Assembly: GCA_902624585.1 (NCBI GenBank)
Contig: CACNXU010000004.1
Span: forward strand, 1 to 49,297
Length of the DNA stretch: 49,297 nucleotides
Direction: 5' to 3'
Source of the DNA: an uncultured Pelagibacteraceae bacterium
GTDB taxonomy: Bacteria; Pseudomonadota; Alphaproteobacteria; Pelagibacterales; Pelagibacteraceae
Shown here: positions 38,100 to 49,297 of the stretch, in pieces
How the letters are laid out: every line of letters begins with the position of its first letter
Position numbering within the stretch: position 1 is the stretch's first letter
Program-made: the position numbers and the translations under genes
The notes under the pieces: model-generated
The model's database searches: none
The model's input: the letters and a program-made list of their open reading frames with translations, nothing else
What the model was told of the DNA's origin: nothing

Positions 38100-38786
38100 A
38101 TGTGGCAAGCTCAAGTGTTTACACTTTATCCAGAAGTTTTTCCTGGTCCTTTATCTAAAGGGCTTTATGGAAAAGCTATATCAAATAATTTATGGAAACT
38201 AAAAGTTGTAAACATAAGAGATGCAGCTGATGACAAACATAAAACAGTAGATGATACACCTTATGGAGGTGGCTCTGGGATGTTGTTAAAAGCTGATGTT
38301 CTTGCAAAGTCCTTAGACGAAAATAAAAATGAGAATGAGAGAATCTTATACTTGTCACCAAAAGGAAAAAAGTTTGATCAAAATTTGGCAAAAGAGCTTG
38401 CTAATGAAAAATCATTGTCAATAATTTGTGGTCATTTTGAAGGTGTAGATGAGAGAATACTTTCAACAAGAAAGATTGAGGAGATTAGTATTGGAGATTA
38501 TATTTTATCAGGTGGAGAGTCGGCAGCGTATGTAGTGATAGATAGCATTTTAAGATTACTGCCAGGTGTATTAGGAAATGAAAAATCTAAACTAGATGAA
38601 ACCTTTGAAAATGGTCTTCTAGAGTACCCTCAATATACAAAACCTCAAATTTGGGAGGAAAAAGCCGTACCAGACGTACTATTATCAGGGGATCATAATA
38701 AAATTAAACACTGGCGTTTATCTCAATCTGAGGCTATAACACGCGACCGAAGACCAGATTTATGGGAAAAATATAAGAAAAACTAA
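38100..38786 (+). CDS. trmD: tRNA (guanine-N1)-methyltransferase TrmD
   Basis: [43 protein letters not shown]. Confidence 0.96.
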   Translation: MWQAQVFTLYPEVFPGPLSKGLYGKAISNNLWKLKVVNIRDAADDKHKTVDDTPYGGGSGMLLKADVLAKSLDENKNENERILYLSPKGKKFDQNLAKELANEKSLSIICGHFEGVDERILSTRKIEEISIGDYILSGGESAAYVVIDSILRLLPGVLGNEKSKLDETFENGLLEYPQYTKPQIWEEKAVPDVLLSGDHNKIKHWRLSQSEAITRDRRPDLWEKYKKN

Positions 38787-38802
38787 CTTGATACACATTA
38801 AC

Positions 38803-39357
38803 ATGAAAACAATTGAAGAAATAAATCAGCACAACGTTAAGAAAATACTTTCAGAGAAAAAAATTCCTGAATTTTATCCTGGAGATGTTGTTAAAGTTGG
38901 TGTGAGAATTACTGAGGGTAAAAAAGAAAGAATTCAATATTTTGAAGGGGTTTGTATTGCAAAAAAAAGTAGAGATTTAAATTCATCTTTTACTGTTAGA
39001 AAAATCTCTTTTGGGGAAGGTGTTGAGAGAACTTTTCCTTTATTTGGTACATTAATTGACTCGATCAAAGTTATCAGATCTGGTAAAGTAAGAAGAGCCA
39101 AACTTTATTATTTAAGGGACAGAACAGGTAAATCAGCAAGGATCGCTGAAAAAATTAGAAAAAAAATTGGTATTGATATTGATGTAAAACCAGAAACGGT
39201 TACTGAGGAAAATGTAGCTCCAGTAGCAGAAGCTCCAAAAGAACAATTAGCTCCAGCTGGAGAAGCTCCTAAGGCAGACGCAGCACCAGCAGTAGAGGCT
39301 ACTAAAGAAGAAGCTCCTAAAGTAGAAAAGTCAGAGGGTGCTTCAGAGAAAAAATAA
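38803..39357 (+). CDS. rplS: 50S ribosomal protein L19 with Ala/Pro/Glu/Lys-rich C-terminal tail
   Basis: [53 protein letters not shown] at 38803 preferred over TTG 38788. Confidence 0.95.
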   Translation: MKTIEEINQHNVKKILSEKKIPEFYPGDVVKVGVRITEGKKERIQYFEGVCIAKKSRDLNSSFTVRKISFGEGVERTFPLFGTLIDSIKVIRSGKVRRAKLYYLRDRTGKSARIAEKIRKKIGIDIDVKPETVTEENVAPVAEAPKEQLAPAGEAPKADAAPAVEATKEEAPKVEKSEGASEKK

Positions 39358-39367
39358 TATTTTTTCA

Positions 39368-40771
39368 ATGGCCACAACACTTTACGATAAAATTTGGAAA
39401 GATCACCTAGTAGATCAACAAGATGATGGTACAGCATTATTGTTTGTTGATAGACACTTAGTACATGAGGTAACTAGTCCACAAGCTTTTGAAGGTTTAA
39501 GAAATTCAAATAGAAAAGTTAGGCATCCTAAGTTGACTTTAGCTGTTGCTGATCACAATGTTCCAACTACAGATAGAACAAAAGGAATTGCTGATACTGA
39601 CTCAAAAATACAGGTAGAAACTTTAGAAGCGAATTGTAAAGAGTTTGGAGTACAACTTTTTAGCATGAATGACAAAAGGCAAGGTATTGTTCATGTGACA
39701 GGTCCAGAACAAGGTTTCACGCAACCAGGTACAGTTATTGTTTGTGGAGATAGTCATACCGCTACACATGGTGCCTTTGGAGCGTTAGCTTTTGGAATAG
39801 GAACTTCAGAAGTTGAGCATGTATTGGCTACGCAAACATTAGTTCAGAAAAAAGCTAAAAATTTTAGAATTAATGTAAATGGAAAATTACCTTTGGGTGT
39901 AACTTCAAAAGATGTCATTCTTCAAATTATTGGTAAAATAGGAACAGCAGGTGGAACAGGATGTGTTTTGGAATATGCTGGAGATCTAATAGAGTCTTTA
40001 AGTGTAGAACAACGTATGACTATTTGCAATATGACAATAGAAGGTGGAGCAAGAGCTGGATTGATTGCACCTGATGAAAAAATATTTCAGTATCTAAAAG
40101 ACAGACCTATGTCTCCTAAGGGTGAAAATTGGCATAAAGCAATAGACTATTGGAGTAGTTTAAAAAGTGATCCTAGCGCAAGTTTTGATAAAGAGATGAG
40201 TTTACAAGCTGATGAAATTGTACCAATGATTACTTGGGGAACATCACCACAAGACGTAATAACTATAGATGGAAATATTCCAAATCCAAAAAATGAAAAA
40301 GATGAAGACAAAAAAAATTCATTAGAAAGAGCATTAGATTATATGGGTTTAAAACCAGATATGGCAGCTACAGATATTAAGATTGATAAGGTCTTTATTG
40401 GCAGTTGTACAAATGGCAGAATTGAGGATTTAAGAGAAGCAGCTCAAATATTAAAAGATAAAAAAATAGCTTCACATGTTCATGCAATGGTTGTTCCAGG
40501 GTCAGGATTAGTTAAAGAACAGGCGGAGCAAGAGGGATTAGATAAAATCTTTGTAAATTCAGGGTTTGAATGGAGAGAGCCTGGATGCTCAATGTGCTTA
40601 GCAATGAATGCAGATAAATTAAAACCAGAAGAAAGATGTGCCTCTACATCTAATAGAAATTTTGAAGGTAGACAAGGAAGAGGCGGAAGAACTCATTTGG
40701 TAAGCCCGGGTATGGCAGCAGCAGCAGCTATTTCTGGAAATTTAGACGATGTTAGAAAGTTCCAAAATTAG
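39368..40771 (+). CDS. leuC: 3-isopropylmalate dehydratase large subunit
   Basis: [60 protein letters not shown] at 39368. Confidence 0.97.
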   Translation: MATTLYDKIWKDHLVDQQDDGTALLFVDRHLVHEVTSPQAFEGLRNSNRKVRHPKLTLAVADHNVPTTDRTKGIADTDSKIQVETLEANCKEFGVQLFSMNDKRQGIVHVTGPEQGFTQPGTVIVCGDSHTATHGAFGALAFGIGTSEVEHVLATQTLVQKKAKNFRINVNGKLPLGVTSKDVILQIIGKIGTAGGTGCVLEYAGDLIESLSVEQRMTICNMTIEGGARAGLIAPDEKIFQYLKDRPMSPKGENWHKAIDYWSSLKSDPSASFDKEMSLQADEIVPMITWGTSPQDVITIDGNIPNPKNEKDEDKKNSLERALDYMGLKPDMAATDIKIDKVFIGSCTNGRIEDLREAAQILKDKKIASHVHAMVVPGSGLVKEQAEQEGLDKIFVNSGFEWREPGCSMCLAMNADKLKPEERCASTSNRNFEGRQGRGGRTHLVSPGMAAAAAISGNLDDVRKFQN

Positions 40772-41377
40772 ATGAGAAAATTTAATACCCTTAAAAGTAT
40801 TCCTGCGTACTTACCAATAGTTAATATTGATACGGATATGATAATTCCAAAACAATTTTTAAAAACAATTAAAAGAACTGGACTTGGAAAAAACCTTTTT
40901 TTTGAAATGAGATATGATGATAATGGAAATAAAATAGATGACTTTGTTTTAAATAAAGTTCCATATAATAATTCAAAAATTTTGATAGCTGGAAATAACT
41001 TTGGATGTGGATCTTCTAGAGAGCACGCTCCATGGGCATTGTTAGATTTTGGTATTACTTGCGTAATTAGTTCCAGTTATGCAGATATTTTTTATAATAA
41101 TTGTTTTAAAAATGGAATATTACCAATAATTCTAGAAGAAGAAAAAATAAAAGAGTTATCAGAGTATGCTAAAAGAAAAGAAGAGATTTCTATAGACCTT
41201 GCAGAAGAAAAAATAGTTTTTGGAAATAACGAGATTAAATTTGAAATCGACCCTTTCAAAAAAAAATGTTTGATCGAAGGTTTAGATGATATTGCACTTT
41301 CATTAAAAAAATCAGATAAAATTCAAATATTTGAAAATCATTTAAAAAATGAAAAGCCATGGATTATGAATGATTAA
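40772..41377 (+). CDS. leuD: 3-isopropylmalate dehydratase small subunit
   Basis: [29 protein letters not shown]. Confidence 0.97.
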   Translation: MRKFNTLKSIPAYLPIVNIDTDMIIPKQFLKTIKRTGLGKNLFFEMRYDDNGNKIDDFVLNKVPYNNSKILIAGNNFGCGSSREHAPWALLDFGITCVISSSYADIFYNNCFKNGILPIILEEEKIKELSEYAKRKEEISIDLAEEKIVFGNNEIKFEIDPFKKKCLIEGLDDIALSLKKSDKIQIFENHLKNEKPWIMND

Positions 41378-42476
41378 AGTAAAAAAACGAAAAATACTTT
41401 TACTTCCAGGTGATGGTATTGGCCCAGAAGTAATAAGTGAAGTTAAAAAAATCATAAACTGGTTTAATGATAAAAAATCTTTAGATTTTGAAATAGATCA
41501 AGAACTTGTAGGTGGTTGTTCATACGACAAACATGGTACTCCAATTACTGATGAGGTTTTTTATAAAGCCTTAGAAAGTGAAGTGTTAATGCTAGGAGCA
41601 GTTGGTGGTCCCACGTGGGATAATTTAGAATTTTCAAAAAAACCTGAAAGAGCATTATTAAAACTTAGAAAAGAGTTAAAACTTTTTGCAAATTTAAGAC
41701 CTGCAATTTGCTTCAAACAATTAGTTGATGCTTCAACACTTAAGCCAGAGATAGTTTCAGGATTAGATATAATGATAGTTAGAGAGTTAACGGGAGGTAT
41801 ATATTTTGGTGAACCTAGAGGAATTAAGCCAATTGAGAATGGTGAAAGAAAAGGTATCAACACTCACACTTATACATCTAGTGAAATTTCAAGAGTAGCA
41901 AGAATTGCTTTTGATTTAGCTAGAAAAAGATCAAATAAAGTTACGTCTTGTGAAAAATCAAATGTAATGGAGGCTGGACAGTTGTGGAAAGAAGAAGTTC
42001 AAGAGCTTCATGATAAAGATTACAAAGATGTAGAATTAAGTCATATGTTGGCAGACAATTGTGCCATGCAACTTTTGCGAAATCCAAAACAATTTGATGT
42101 GATTGTAACCGACAATTTATTTGGAGATATGTTGTCAGATCAAGCTTCAATGTTAACTGGATCATTAGGCCTTTTACCTTCTGCATCTTTAGGCGCAAAA
42201 AATAGGGATGGTGAGATGAGAGCAATGTATGAGCCTATTCACGGGTCTGCTCCAGACATTGCTGGAAAAGGTATCGCTAACCCAATCGCTTCAATTTTAA
42301 GCTTTGCAATGGCATTAAGATATTCACTAGATCTTGATAAAGAAGCAGATATTTTAGAAAAAGCAGTTCAAGACGTTCTAGACGATGGTTTAAGAACTAA
42401 AGATATAATTTCTGACGGTATGAAAGAAATATCTACTTCAGCAATGGGTGATGCGGTAATTTCAAAATTGCAATAA
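41370..42476 (+). CDS. leuB: 3-isopropylmalate dehydrogenase
   Basis: [49 protein letters not shown]. Confidence 0.97.
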   Translation: MIKVKKRKILLLPGDGIGPEVISEVKKIINWFNDKKSLDFEIDQELVGGCSYDKHGTPITDEVFYKALESEVLMLGAVGGPTWDNLEFSKKPERALLKLRKELKLFANLRPAICFKQLVDASTLKPEIVSGLDIMIVRELTGGIYFGEPRGIKPIENGERKGINTHTYTSSEISRVARIAFDLARKRSNKVTSCEKSNVMEAGQLWKEEVQELHDKDYKDVELSHMLADNCAMQLLRNPKQFDVIVTDNLFGDMLSDQASMLTGSLGLLPSASLGAKNRDGEMRAMYEPIHGSAPDIAGKGIANPIASILSFAMALRYSLDLDKEADILEKAVQDVLDDGLRTKDIISDGMKEISTSAMGDAVISKLQ

Positions 42477-42502
42477 AAAAGGAATTATTCTAAGGTTTAA
42501 AA

Positions 42503-44266
42503 ATGCCAAGTTACACAGCTCCAGTCAAAGATATGATGTTTCTCTTCGAAAAATTAAGAGATAATAAAAATTATAACGAGCTTGAGAGGTATAATGAAGT
42601 AACTCCAGACTTGGTAAAAGATATTTTGGAAGAAGCGGCTAAGATAAATCAAAATTTAATTTTACCACTTGCTAAAGCAGGAGATGAAAATCCAGCTGTC
42701 CTAGAAAATGGTATTGTTAGAACTCCTCCAGGATATAAAGAAGCATACCAGAAATATATTGAAGATGGTTGGACATCGTTATCTTGTGATCCTAAATACG
42801 GTGGGCAAGGGATGCCAAAAACTGTGAGTGCATTCTTTGATGAAATGTTATCTTCAGCAAGTCTATCATTTAAATTATATAGTGAATTAAGTATTGGTGC
42901 TTATAATTGTATAAATCACCATGCATCAAATGAAATAAAAGATAAATATTTACCAAAAATTGTTGAAGGTAAATGGAGTGGCACGATGTGTTTAACAGAG
43001 CCAGTTTGTGGAACAGATTTAGGTCTATTAAAAACTAAAGCAATCAAACAGTCTGACGATACGTATAAAATTAGTGGGCAAAAAATATTTATAACTTCGG
43101 GCGATCACGACTTAACTGAAAATATCATTCATTTGGTTTTAGCAAGATCTACCGATTCTCCATCTGGTACCAAGGGTATTAGTTTATTTCTCGTTCCAAA
43201 ATATATTGTTAATGAAGATGGCAGTGTTGGTCCAAGAAATGGTATTTCAACTGGATCTATTGAAAGCAAGATGGGCATTAAAGGTTCAGCTACATGTGTA
43301 TTAAATTTTGATGATGCAACTGGTTATATGATTGGTACTAAAGACAAAGGTCTTAGTGCCATGTTTACTATGATGAATTTAGAAAGAATAGTGGTTGGTA
43401 TTCAAGGTTTAGGAATTTCTGAAATTGCTTATCAAAACTCACTTGCTTATGCAAAAGAGAGAAAGCAAGGAAAAACGAATAATTCTCAATCTTCAAATGG
43501 TGCGGATTTTATTATTGAACATGCAGATATTAGAAGATCTTTACTGAATATGAAATCCATAATTGAAGGTGAAAGAGCCTTATGTTTTTGGTTGTCCCAA
43601 CAAACAGAGGTAAGTCTTCATCATCCAAATGAGAAGATAAAACATGATGCTTCAGATTATGTTTCATTAATGACTCCTGTAGTTAAATCGCTATTTACCG
43701 ATCTAGCAATGGAAATCACAAGTGATGCAATGCAAATATACGGTGGATACGGTTATACAAAAGATCAAGGCATAGAACAATTGTATCGAGATAATCGTAT
43801 TACCCCTATTTATGAAGGAACAAATTCAGTGCAAGCAGCAGATTTAGTATTTAGAAAATTATTTAATAAAAATGGCAATATTATTAATAAGTTTTTAGAA
43901 ATGGTTAAGTCAGAGTCCAAGTCTAAAAATGGAAAAGTAAAAACATTTTCCAAAGAATTAAATTATTATTTAGATATATTGTCTAAGTTTACAGGCTGGA
44001 TAGGAGATAAAAATAAAATTGAAAAAGATGATGTTAGTGCTGCAGCAAATGATTATTTAAAAAGTTTAGGATACATCTCAATTGCTTATGCTTGGATTAA
44101 AATTTTAGATGTAAGTTTCAATGATTTTAACACAAATAAAGAGTTTTATAGTGATAAGATAAATACCGCTAAATTTTATTTTGATAAAGTTTTACCTCGA
44201 GCTGAGTATCATTATAAATCTGCAATTTCTGGAAGCTCAAATATTATGAATTTTAAATTTAATTAG
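42503..44266 (+). CDS. dmdC: Acyl-CoA dehydrogenase, DmdC-type (3-methylmercaptopropionyl-CoA dehydrogenase)
   Basis: 587-aa long-form ACAD; MCLTEPVCGTDLG, YGGYGYTKDQGIEQLYRDNRITPIYEGTN; cluster with DmdB and DmdA. Confidence 0.85.
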   Translation: MPSYTAPVKDMMFLFEKLRDNKNYNELERYNEVTPDLVKDILEEAAKINQNLILPLAKAGDENPAVLENGIVRTPPGYKEAYQKYIEDGWTSLSCDPKYGGQGMPKTVSAFFDEMLSSASLSFKLYSELSIGAYNCINHHASNEIKDKYLPKIVEGKWSGTMCLTEPVCGTDLGLLKTKAIKQSDDTYKISGQKIFITSGDHDLTENIIHLVLARSTDSPSGTKGISLFLVPKYIVNEDGSVGPRNGISTGSIESKMGIKGSATCVLNFDDATGYMIGTKDKGLSAMFTMMNLERIVVGIQGLGISEIAYQNSLAYAKERKQGKTNNSQSSNGADFIIEHADIRRSLLNMKSIIEGERALCFWLSQQTEVSLHHPNEKIKHDASDYVSLMTPVVKSLFTDLAMEITSDAMQIYGGYGYTKDQGIEQLYRDNRITPIYEGTNSVQAADLVFRKLFNKNGNIINKFLEMVKSESKSKNGKVKTFSKELNYYLDILSKFTGWIGDKNKIEKDDVSAAANDYLKSLGYISIAYAWIKILDVSFNDFNTNKEFYSDKINTAKFYFDKVLPRAEYHYKSAISGSSNIMNFKFN

Positions 44267-44268
44267 TA

Positions 44269-45885
44269 ATGAATCATTACGAGACAAATTTAGACAAAAA
44301 TAAAGCTAATCACGTTCCACTCACTCCACTGACATTTTTAAAAAGAGCAAAAGAAATTTATCCAAATTATGAAGCTTTAATTTATGAGGATAGAAAATAC
44401 ACTTGGGAAGAAGTTTATAAAAGAGTTGTAAAATTTGCTAGCGCTTTATCGAAAATAGGCGTTAAAAAAGGTGATACAGTTTCATTTTTAGCATTTAATA
44501 CGCCAGAAATTTTTGAAGCGCATTACTCAGTACCAATGACTGGTGCAGTTATCAATACTATAAACATAAGATTAGATGCTAAAACAATTTCTTACATTTT
44601 AGATCATAGTGAAGCAAAGGTACTTGTAGTAGATAGACAATTGCATGGAGAAGTAAAAAAAGCTTTAAAAACTTTTAACAAGAATATTACTATAATCGAT
44701 ATCAATGATAAATATGCTGATCAATCTAAATTAGAAAAAATTGGAGACTTAGAATACGAGAGTTTTTTAAATACAGGCGATGAAAATTTTCAATGGGAAA
44801 TGCCAGAAGATGAGTGGCAAGCAATATCATTGAGCTATACATCAGGAACTACAGGAAATCCAAAGGGAGTAGTATATCATCACAGAGGAGCATATTTAAT
44901 GTCAACAGGAAGCTCCGTAGCTTGGAATATGCCAAACAGATTAAATTTTTTGACAGTTGTTCCAATGTTTCATTGCAATGGTTGGTGTTATCCATGGACT
45001 GTTCCAATGCTTAATGGTCGAACAATTTGTTTAAGAAATATAGATATTAAAAAAATTTTTGAATTAATTGATAAATATCAAATTACTCATTTTGGTGGTG
45101 CACCAATAGTGTTAAATATGATTACTGGAGCACCTGAGAGTGATCAAAAAAAATTAAAGCAAAAAGTTTATGTATTAACAGCTGGAGCTCCTCCTCCAAG
45201 TATAATTTTTAAAAAAATGAAAGCCCTAGGTTTTGAAGTAATGCATGTATACGGTTTAACAGAAACTTACGGCCATGTTACCCAGTGTGCTTGGAATGAT
45301 GAGTGGAATGATTTTGATGAAGAGAAGCAAAATGAAATTAAAGCAAGACAAGGTGTCAAATATCCAAATACTGAAGGAGTAACTATTTTAGATCCTGAAA
45401 CAATGAAGGAAGTCCCTAGAGATGGAAAGACAATCGGAGAAATCATGATTAGAGGAAATGTGGTAATGAAAGGATATTTTAAGGATAAAGATGCAACTGA
45501 TAAAGCTATGAAAGATGGATGGTTTCATAGCGGTGATTTAGCTGTGATGCACCCTGATGGCTATATTAAAATACAAGATAGATCAAAAGATATAATTATT
45601 TCTGGAGGAGAAAATATTTCTTCAATTGAAATTGAGAATACTCTTTCGAAACATCCATCTGTTTCTATTGCTGCAGTTGTTGCAAAGCCTGATGAAAAAT
45701 GGGGAGAAGTACCATGTGCATTTATTGAAGCAGTCAAAGATAAACCAGTCAGCGAAAAAGAATTAATTGATTTTTGTAAAGAAACATTGGCAGGATTTAA
45801 AGTCCCAAAAAAAGTTATTTTTTGTGAGTTGCCAAAAACATCGACGGGAAAAATACAAAAATTTGAATTAAGAAAGCAAGTTTAG
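44269..45885 (+). CDS. dmdB: Acyl-CoA synthetase, DmdB-type (methylmercaptopropionate-CoA ligase)
   Basis: SLSYTSGTTGNPKGVVYHHRGAY, VYGLTETYG, GWFHSGDLAV; between DmdC and DmdA. Confidence 0.82.
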   Translation: MNHYETNLDKNKANHVPLTPLTFLKRAKEIYPNYEALIYEDRKYTWEEVYKRVVKFASALSKIGVKKGDTVSFLAFNTPEIFEAHYSVPMTGAVINTINIRLDAKTISYILDHSEAKVLVVDRQLHGEVKKALKTFNKNITIIDINDKYADQSKLEKIGDLEYESFLNTGDENFQWEMPEDEWQAISLSYTSGTTGNPKGVVYHHRGAYLMSTGSSVAWNMPNRLNFLTVVPMFHCNGWCYPWTVPMLNGRTICLRNIDIKKIFELIDKYQITHFGGAPIVLNMITGAPESDQKKLKQKVYVLTAGAPPPSIIFKKMKALGFEVMHVYGLTETYGHVTQCAWNDEWNDFDEEKQNEIKARQGVKYPNTEGVTILDPETMKEVPRDGKTIGEIMIRGNVVMKGYFKDKDATDKAMKDGWFHSGDLAVMHPDGYIKIQDRSKDIIISGGENISSIEIENTLSKHPSVSIAAVVAKPDEKWGEVPCAFIEAVKDKPVSEKELIDFCKETLAGFKVPKKVIFCELPKTSTGKIQKFELRKQV

Positions 45886-45891
45886 GTAATT

Positions 45892-46665
45892 TTGATTTTT
45901 CAAATAGAAAATAAAAATATTCATGCATCTGATGCCGGACAGGGAATAGATCTAGGTAAAGAGACTATTGTATTTCTTCATGGAAGTGGTCTTTCCCATA
46001 TAGTTTGGTCTTTAACAGAACAATTTTTTTCTAACAAAAATTTTAATGTTTTATCTGTAGATTTACCAGGCCATGGAAATTCTGATGGTCCTTGTCTTGA
46101 TACAATTGAGAAAATTGCTGATTGGTTAGAACAAGTATTTATTTCATTAAATTTAAAAAAATTGACTTTAGTTGGACATTCTCAAGGATGCTTGGAGATA
46201 CTTGAGTACGCATCAAAATATAAAAATAGATTGAAAAAAATAGTGTTTATTGGTGGTTCAAATAAAATGCCAGTTCATTCTGATCTAATTGATTTAGCAA
46301 AAAATGGAGATTCTGATGCAGTTAAATTAATGATGAAGTGGGGATATGAAGGATCAAAAAAATTTATTGGAGGCAATCCTGTAGAAAAAATTATTCAGTC
46401 ACCAAGAGATATTAGAGAAATATTAGCAGTGGATCTTGTTGCTTGTAACAATTATAAAAACGGAACTGATGCAGCAAAATCAATAGAATGCCCATCGTTA
46501 TTTATTTTTGGATCTTTAGACAAAATGGTAAACTTAGAAGCAGGTAAAAAATTTTCAAATTTAGTTAAAAACTCAACAGTATATGTAATTGAAGGATGTG
46601 GTCACATGATTATGATTGAAAAAGCATTTGAAATGAGAGACAAGGTCTTAGAATTTTTAAAATAA
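45892..46665 (+). CDS. Alpha/beta hydrolase in the DMSP cluster
   Basis: [21 protein letters not shown] nucleophile elbow, [14 protein letters not shown] start. Confidence 0.88.
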   Translation: MIFQIENKNIHASDAGQGIDLGKETIVFLHGSGLSHIVWSLTEQFFSNKNFNVLSVDLPGHGNSDGPCLDTIEKIADWLEQVFISLNLKKLTLVGHSQGCLEILEYASKYKNRLKKIVFIGGSNKMPVHSDLIDLAKNGDSDAVKLMMKWGYEGSKKFIGGNPVEKIIQSPRDIREILAVDLVACNNYKNGTDAAKSIECPSLFIFGSLDKMVNLEAGKKFSNLVKNSTVYVIEGCGHMIMIEKAFEMRDKVLEFLK

Positions 46666-47774
46666 TGAAAACTTTTTCAATAGCAAAATCAAGAAGACTT
46701 AGAGGTACTCCTTATACTTCAAGAATCGAAAAACAAGGAGTTACAGCTTATACCATATATAATCATATGCTACTCCCTGCTGCATTTGGTACATTGGAAG
46801 ACTCTTACCATCATCTGAAAGAACATGTGCAAGTATGGGATGTTGCTGCAGAAAGACAAGTAGAAATTTCTGGAAAAGATTCTGCAAAATTAGTTCAATT
46901 AATGACCTGTAGAGATTTATCAAAATCAAAAGATGGAAGATGTTATTATTGTCCGATAATCGACGATAATGGAGGGCTCATCAATGACCCAGTAGTATTG
47001 AGGTTAAACGAAAACAAATGGTGGGTTTCTCTTGCTGACTCGGATGTAATATTGTTTGCTAAAGGATTGGCAATAGGAAATAAATTTGATGTTAAAATTT
47101 TCGAACCCGATGTTGATATAATGGCAGTACAAGGTCCAAAGTCATTTGATCTGATGGAAAAAGTTTTTGGAGATAAGATTGTAAATTTAAAATTCTTTGG
47201 ATTTGATTATTTTGAATTTGGTGGTGATAAACATTTAATTGCAAGATCCGGATGGTCAAAACAAGGTGGTTACGAAATTTATGTTGAGCACAATGACTCA
47301 GGATTAAAATTATATGATCATCTTTTTGAAATTGGAAAAGAATTTAATGTTAAACCAGGGTGTCCTAATTTAATTGAAAGAATTGAGAGTGGATTACTTT
47401 CATATGGAAATGATATGGATAATGGAGATAATCCATATGAGTGTGGATTTGATAAATACATTAATACAGATAGTGATGTTGATTTCTTAGGAAAAGATAA
47501 ACTAAAACAAATTAAATCTGATGGAATAAAAAAAAAATTAATGGGAGTAAAGTTTGATACAGATAAAATTAGTCTTACAGGTTCTTTAGATCTAACTGAT
47601 CAAAACAATAAAACAATTGGAGAATTGAGATCAGCTTGCTATTCGCCACATTTTAAAAAAGTTATTGGCATTGCAATGATGAAAAAAGACCACTGGAATA
47701 CTGATCAAGATGTAAAAGCTAAGATAAATAGCCAAAATTGCACCGGTAAAGTTTGCGATTTACCTTTTATTTAG
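46665..47774 (+). CDS. dmdA: Dimethylsulfoniopropionate demethylase DmdA (GcvT-like)
   Basis: 369-aa GcvT-fold protein; [46 protein letters not shown]; clustered with DmdB and DmdC. Confidence 0.88.
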   Translation: MKTFSIAKSRRLRGTPYTSRIEKQGVTAYTIYNHMLLPAAFGTLEDSYHHLKEHVQVWDVAAERQVEISGKDSAKLVQLMTCRDLSKSKDGRCYYCPIIDDNGGLINDPVVLRLNENKWWVSLADSDVILFAKGLAIGNKFDVKIFEPDVDIMAVQGPKSFDLMEKVFGDKIVNLKFFGFDYFEFGGDKHLIARSGWSKQGGYEIYVEHNDSGLKLYDHLFEIGKEFNVKPGCPNLIERIESGLLSYGNDMDNGDNPYECGFDKYINTDSDVDFLGKDKLKQIKSDGIKKKLMGVKFDTDKISLTGSLDLTDQNNKTIGELRSACYSPHFKKVIGIAMMKKDHWNTDQDVKAKINSQNCTGKVCDLPFI

Positions 47775-47791
47775 TATAAAAGCTCTAAAAC

Positions 47792-48787
47792 ATGAACATA
47801 GCTATAGTAGGTGCAACAGGTAATGTAGGAAGAAAAACTCTTGAGGTTTTTGATAAAAAAAACTTTAAGTTTGATAACCTATATCTAGTTGCATCAGAAA
47901 AAAGTGCAGGAACAAAAATCACATTTAGAGACAAAGAGTACGAGGTTGAAAATTTAGAGAACTATGATTTTTCAAAAGCAAACATAACTTTTTTTGCAGC
48001 TGGTGGAAAAATTGCAGAAAAGTATGCAGAAAATGCAGCTAAAAATACTATAGTAATTGATAACTCTAGTTTTTTTAGAATGGATCCAGAAGTTCCTCTT
48101 ATTGTTCCACAGGTAAATGGATCTGATATAAAAAAAATGAAAAAAAATATAATTGCAAATCCAAATTGTTCAACAGCACAACTTGTTATTGCACTCAAAC
48201 CACTTCATGATTTATTTAAAATAAAGAGAGTTGTGGTTTCAACTTATCAATCTGTTTCAGGTGGCGGTAAGGCTCCAATGGATGAATTAATTGAACAAAC
48301 CAAATTGTACTTAGAAGGAAAAAAAATTGATTCTAAAAATTTTACCAAACAAATTGCATTTAATATTATTCCACACATAGATGTATTCGCAGAAGATGGT
48401 TATACAAAAGAAGAATTAAAAATGGAGAATGAAACCAAAAAAATTTTAGATAATAAAATTGAACTTACAGCAACTTGTGTGAGGATTCCGGTTCTAGTAT
48501 CACATTCTGAAGCTGTAAACATTGAATTTGAAAAATCATATAATTTAGAAAAAGTGAGAAATGCCCTAAATAACGCAGAAGGATGTAAGGTAATTGATAA
48601 AAGGGAAAACGGTGGTTATAGCACTCCACTTGATGCCACAGGGAGTGATGAAACTTATATATCTAGAATTAGAGAAGATAAAACAAATCCCAATTCTTTA
48701 AATTTGTGGATAGTTTCTGATAACCTATTAAGAGGTGCTGCACTTAATTCTGTTGAAATTGCAGAAACAATAATTAAATCAAGTTAA
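47792..48787 (+). CDS. asd: Aspartate-semialdehyde dehydrogenase
   Basis: IVGATGNVGRKTLEV, NPNCSTAQLV catalytic Cys, STYQSVSGGGK. Confidence 0.95.
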   Translation: MNIAIVGATGNVGRKTLEVFDKKNFKFDNLYLVASEKSAGTKITFRDKEYEVENLENYDFSKANITFFAAGGKIAEKYAENAAKNTIVIDNSSFFRMDPEVPLIVPQVNGSDIKKMKKNIIANPNCSTAQLVIALKPLHDLFKIKRVVVSTYQSVSGGGKAPMDELIEQTKLYLEGKKIDSKNFTKQIAFNIIPHIDVFAEDGYTKEELKMENETKKILDNKIELTATCVRIPVLVSHSEAVNIEFEKSYNLEKVRNALNNAEGCKVIDKRENGGYSTPLDATGSDETYISRIREDKTNPNSLNLWIVSDNLLRGAALNSVEIAETIIKSS

Positions 48788-48791
48788 GGAA

Positions 48792-49172
48792 ATGGAAAAT
48801 AGACCTTTATCACCACATATACAAATTTATAAATGGCATATTTCTTCATTGGTATCAATTTCACATAGAATTACTGGAATAATAAATTTTTTTGCGATTA
48901 CTTTAATTTGTTTATGGTTTGCTTTCATGCTTCTAGGTGAAGCCAACTATCAAATAATTAATAATTTTTTAGAAACATTTTTGGGAAAATTCATTTTGAT
49001 TAGCATAACTTGGTCATTCAGTTTTCAAATGTTAAGTGAGATTAGACATTTGATTATGGATTATGGTTATGGATTCGAGTTACAAAAAACAAAAGTTACT
49101 GGACTACTTGTTATTTTTGGATCAATAATTTTAACTGTATTAATTTATTTATTTGGAAGAGGTTTTGTATAA
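48792..49172 (+). CDS. sdhC: Succinate dehydrogenase cytochrome b556 subunit
   Basis: RPLSPHIQIYKWHISSLVSISHRITGI; HLIMDYGYG. Confidence 0.94.
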   Translation: MENRPLSPHIQIYKWHISSLVSISHRITGIINFFAITLICLWFAFMLLGEANYQIINNFLETFLGKFILISITWSFSFQMLSEIRHLIMDYGYGFELQKTKVTGLLVIFGSIILTVLIYLFGRGFV

Positions 49173-49297
49173 TGTTACCTGCAACAAAAAAGTGGATTTT
49201 TTTAAGAATAAGTTCATTAATTTTATTACCTCTGATGTTTTGGTTTGTAGTAAATTTAGTAAACTTTTATGATAAGACATATGTTGAAATAGTTGGA
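49172..49297 (+). CDS. sdhD: Succinate dehydrogenase membrane anchor subunit SdhD (3' truncated by window edge)
   Basis: ATG overlapping the sdhC stop; MLPATKKWIFLRISSLILLPLMFWFVVNLVNFYDKTYVEIVG open to window end. Confidence 0.8.
   Translation, partial: MLPATKKWIFLRISSLILLPLMFWFVVNLVNFYDKTYVEIVG

Noticed and set aside
37865-38158. 97-aa ORF ([12 protein letters not shown]...) overlapping rpsP
   Set aside because: Out-of-frame reading of the repeat tail; composition is an artefact of the 48-bp repeats.
39108-39437. Antisense 109-aa ORF opposite rplS
   Set aside because: Ala/Ser-rich reverse translation of the L19 tail; no start context or family.
1-49297. CRISPR arrays, transposases, prophage, toxin-antitoxin or other defense systems
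   Set aside because: No spaced direct repeats, integrase/transposase motifs or paired small ORFs of that type were seen.

Overview
AT-rich, gene-dense alphaproteobacterial DNA. Gene content and order (a DmdC-DmdB-hydrolase-DmdA block, many TRAP/ABC uptake genes, tiny intergenic gaps) point to a SAR11/Pelagibacterales genome; this is an inference, since no rRNA is present. Left to right: cytochrome c maturation genes ccmE(partial)-F-G-H; a PagL-like outer-membrane protein; tandem FMN 2-hydroxyacid dehydrogenases plus an aminotransferase, a GlcD-like FAD oxidase and a D-2-hydroxyacid dehydrogenase; a TRAP transporter with an ICL/PEP-mutase-family lyase, a 3-hydroxyisobutyrate dehydrogenase-like enzyme and a Zn-ADH; a glycerol-type (GlpSTPQV-like) ABC importer; two more TRAP transporters, both with Tat-signal binding proteins, flanking an amidase and a 58-aa membrane protein; an MFS transporter, an alpha/beta hydrolase and an orphan secreted protein; ftsY-dapF on the minus strand, divergent from ffh-rpsP-trmD-rplS; leuCDB; a DMSP demethylation cluster; asd; and sdhC-sdhD(partial). 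Main points for follow-up: (1) a multi-hairpin RNA leader before ffh; (2) strong GC-rich hairpins at all four binding-protein/permease junctions; (3) a TRAP large permease with a roughly 320-aa coiled-coil C-terminal extension; (4) an ABC importer ATPase pair whose motif losses predict one degenerate and one consensus ATP site; (5) matching Ala/Pro/Glu/Lys-rich tails on ribosomal proteins S16 and L19, with rimM missing between them; (6) an alpha/beta hydrolase inside the DMSP cluster. No tRNA, rRNA, CRISPR, IS element or prophage was recognised.
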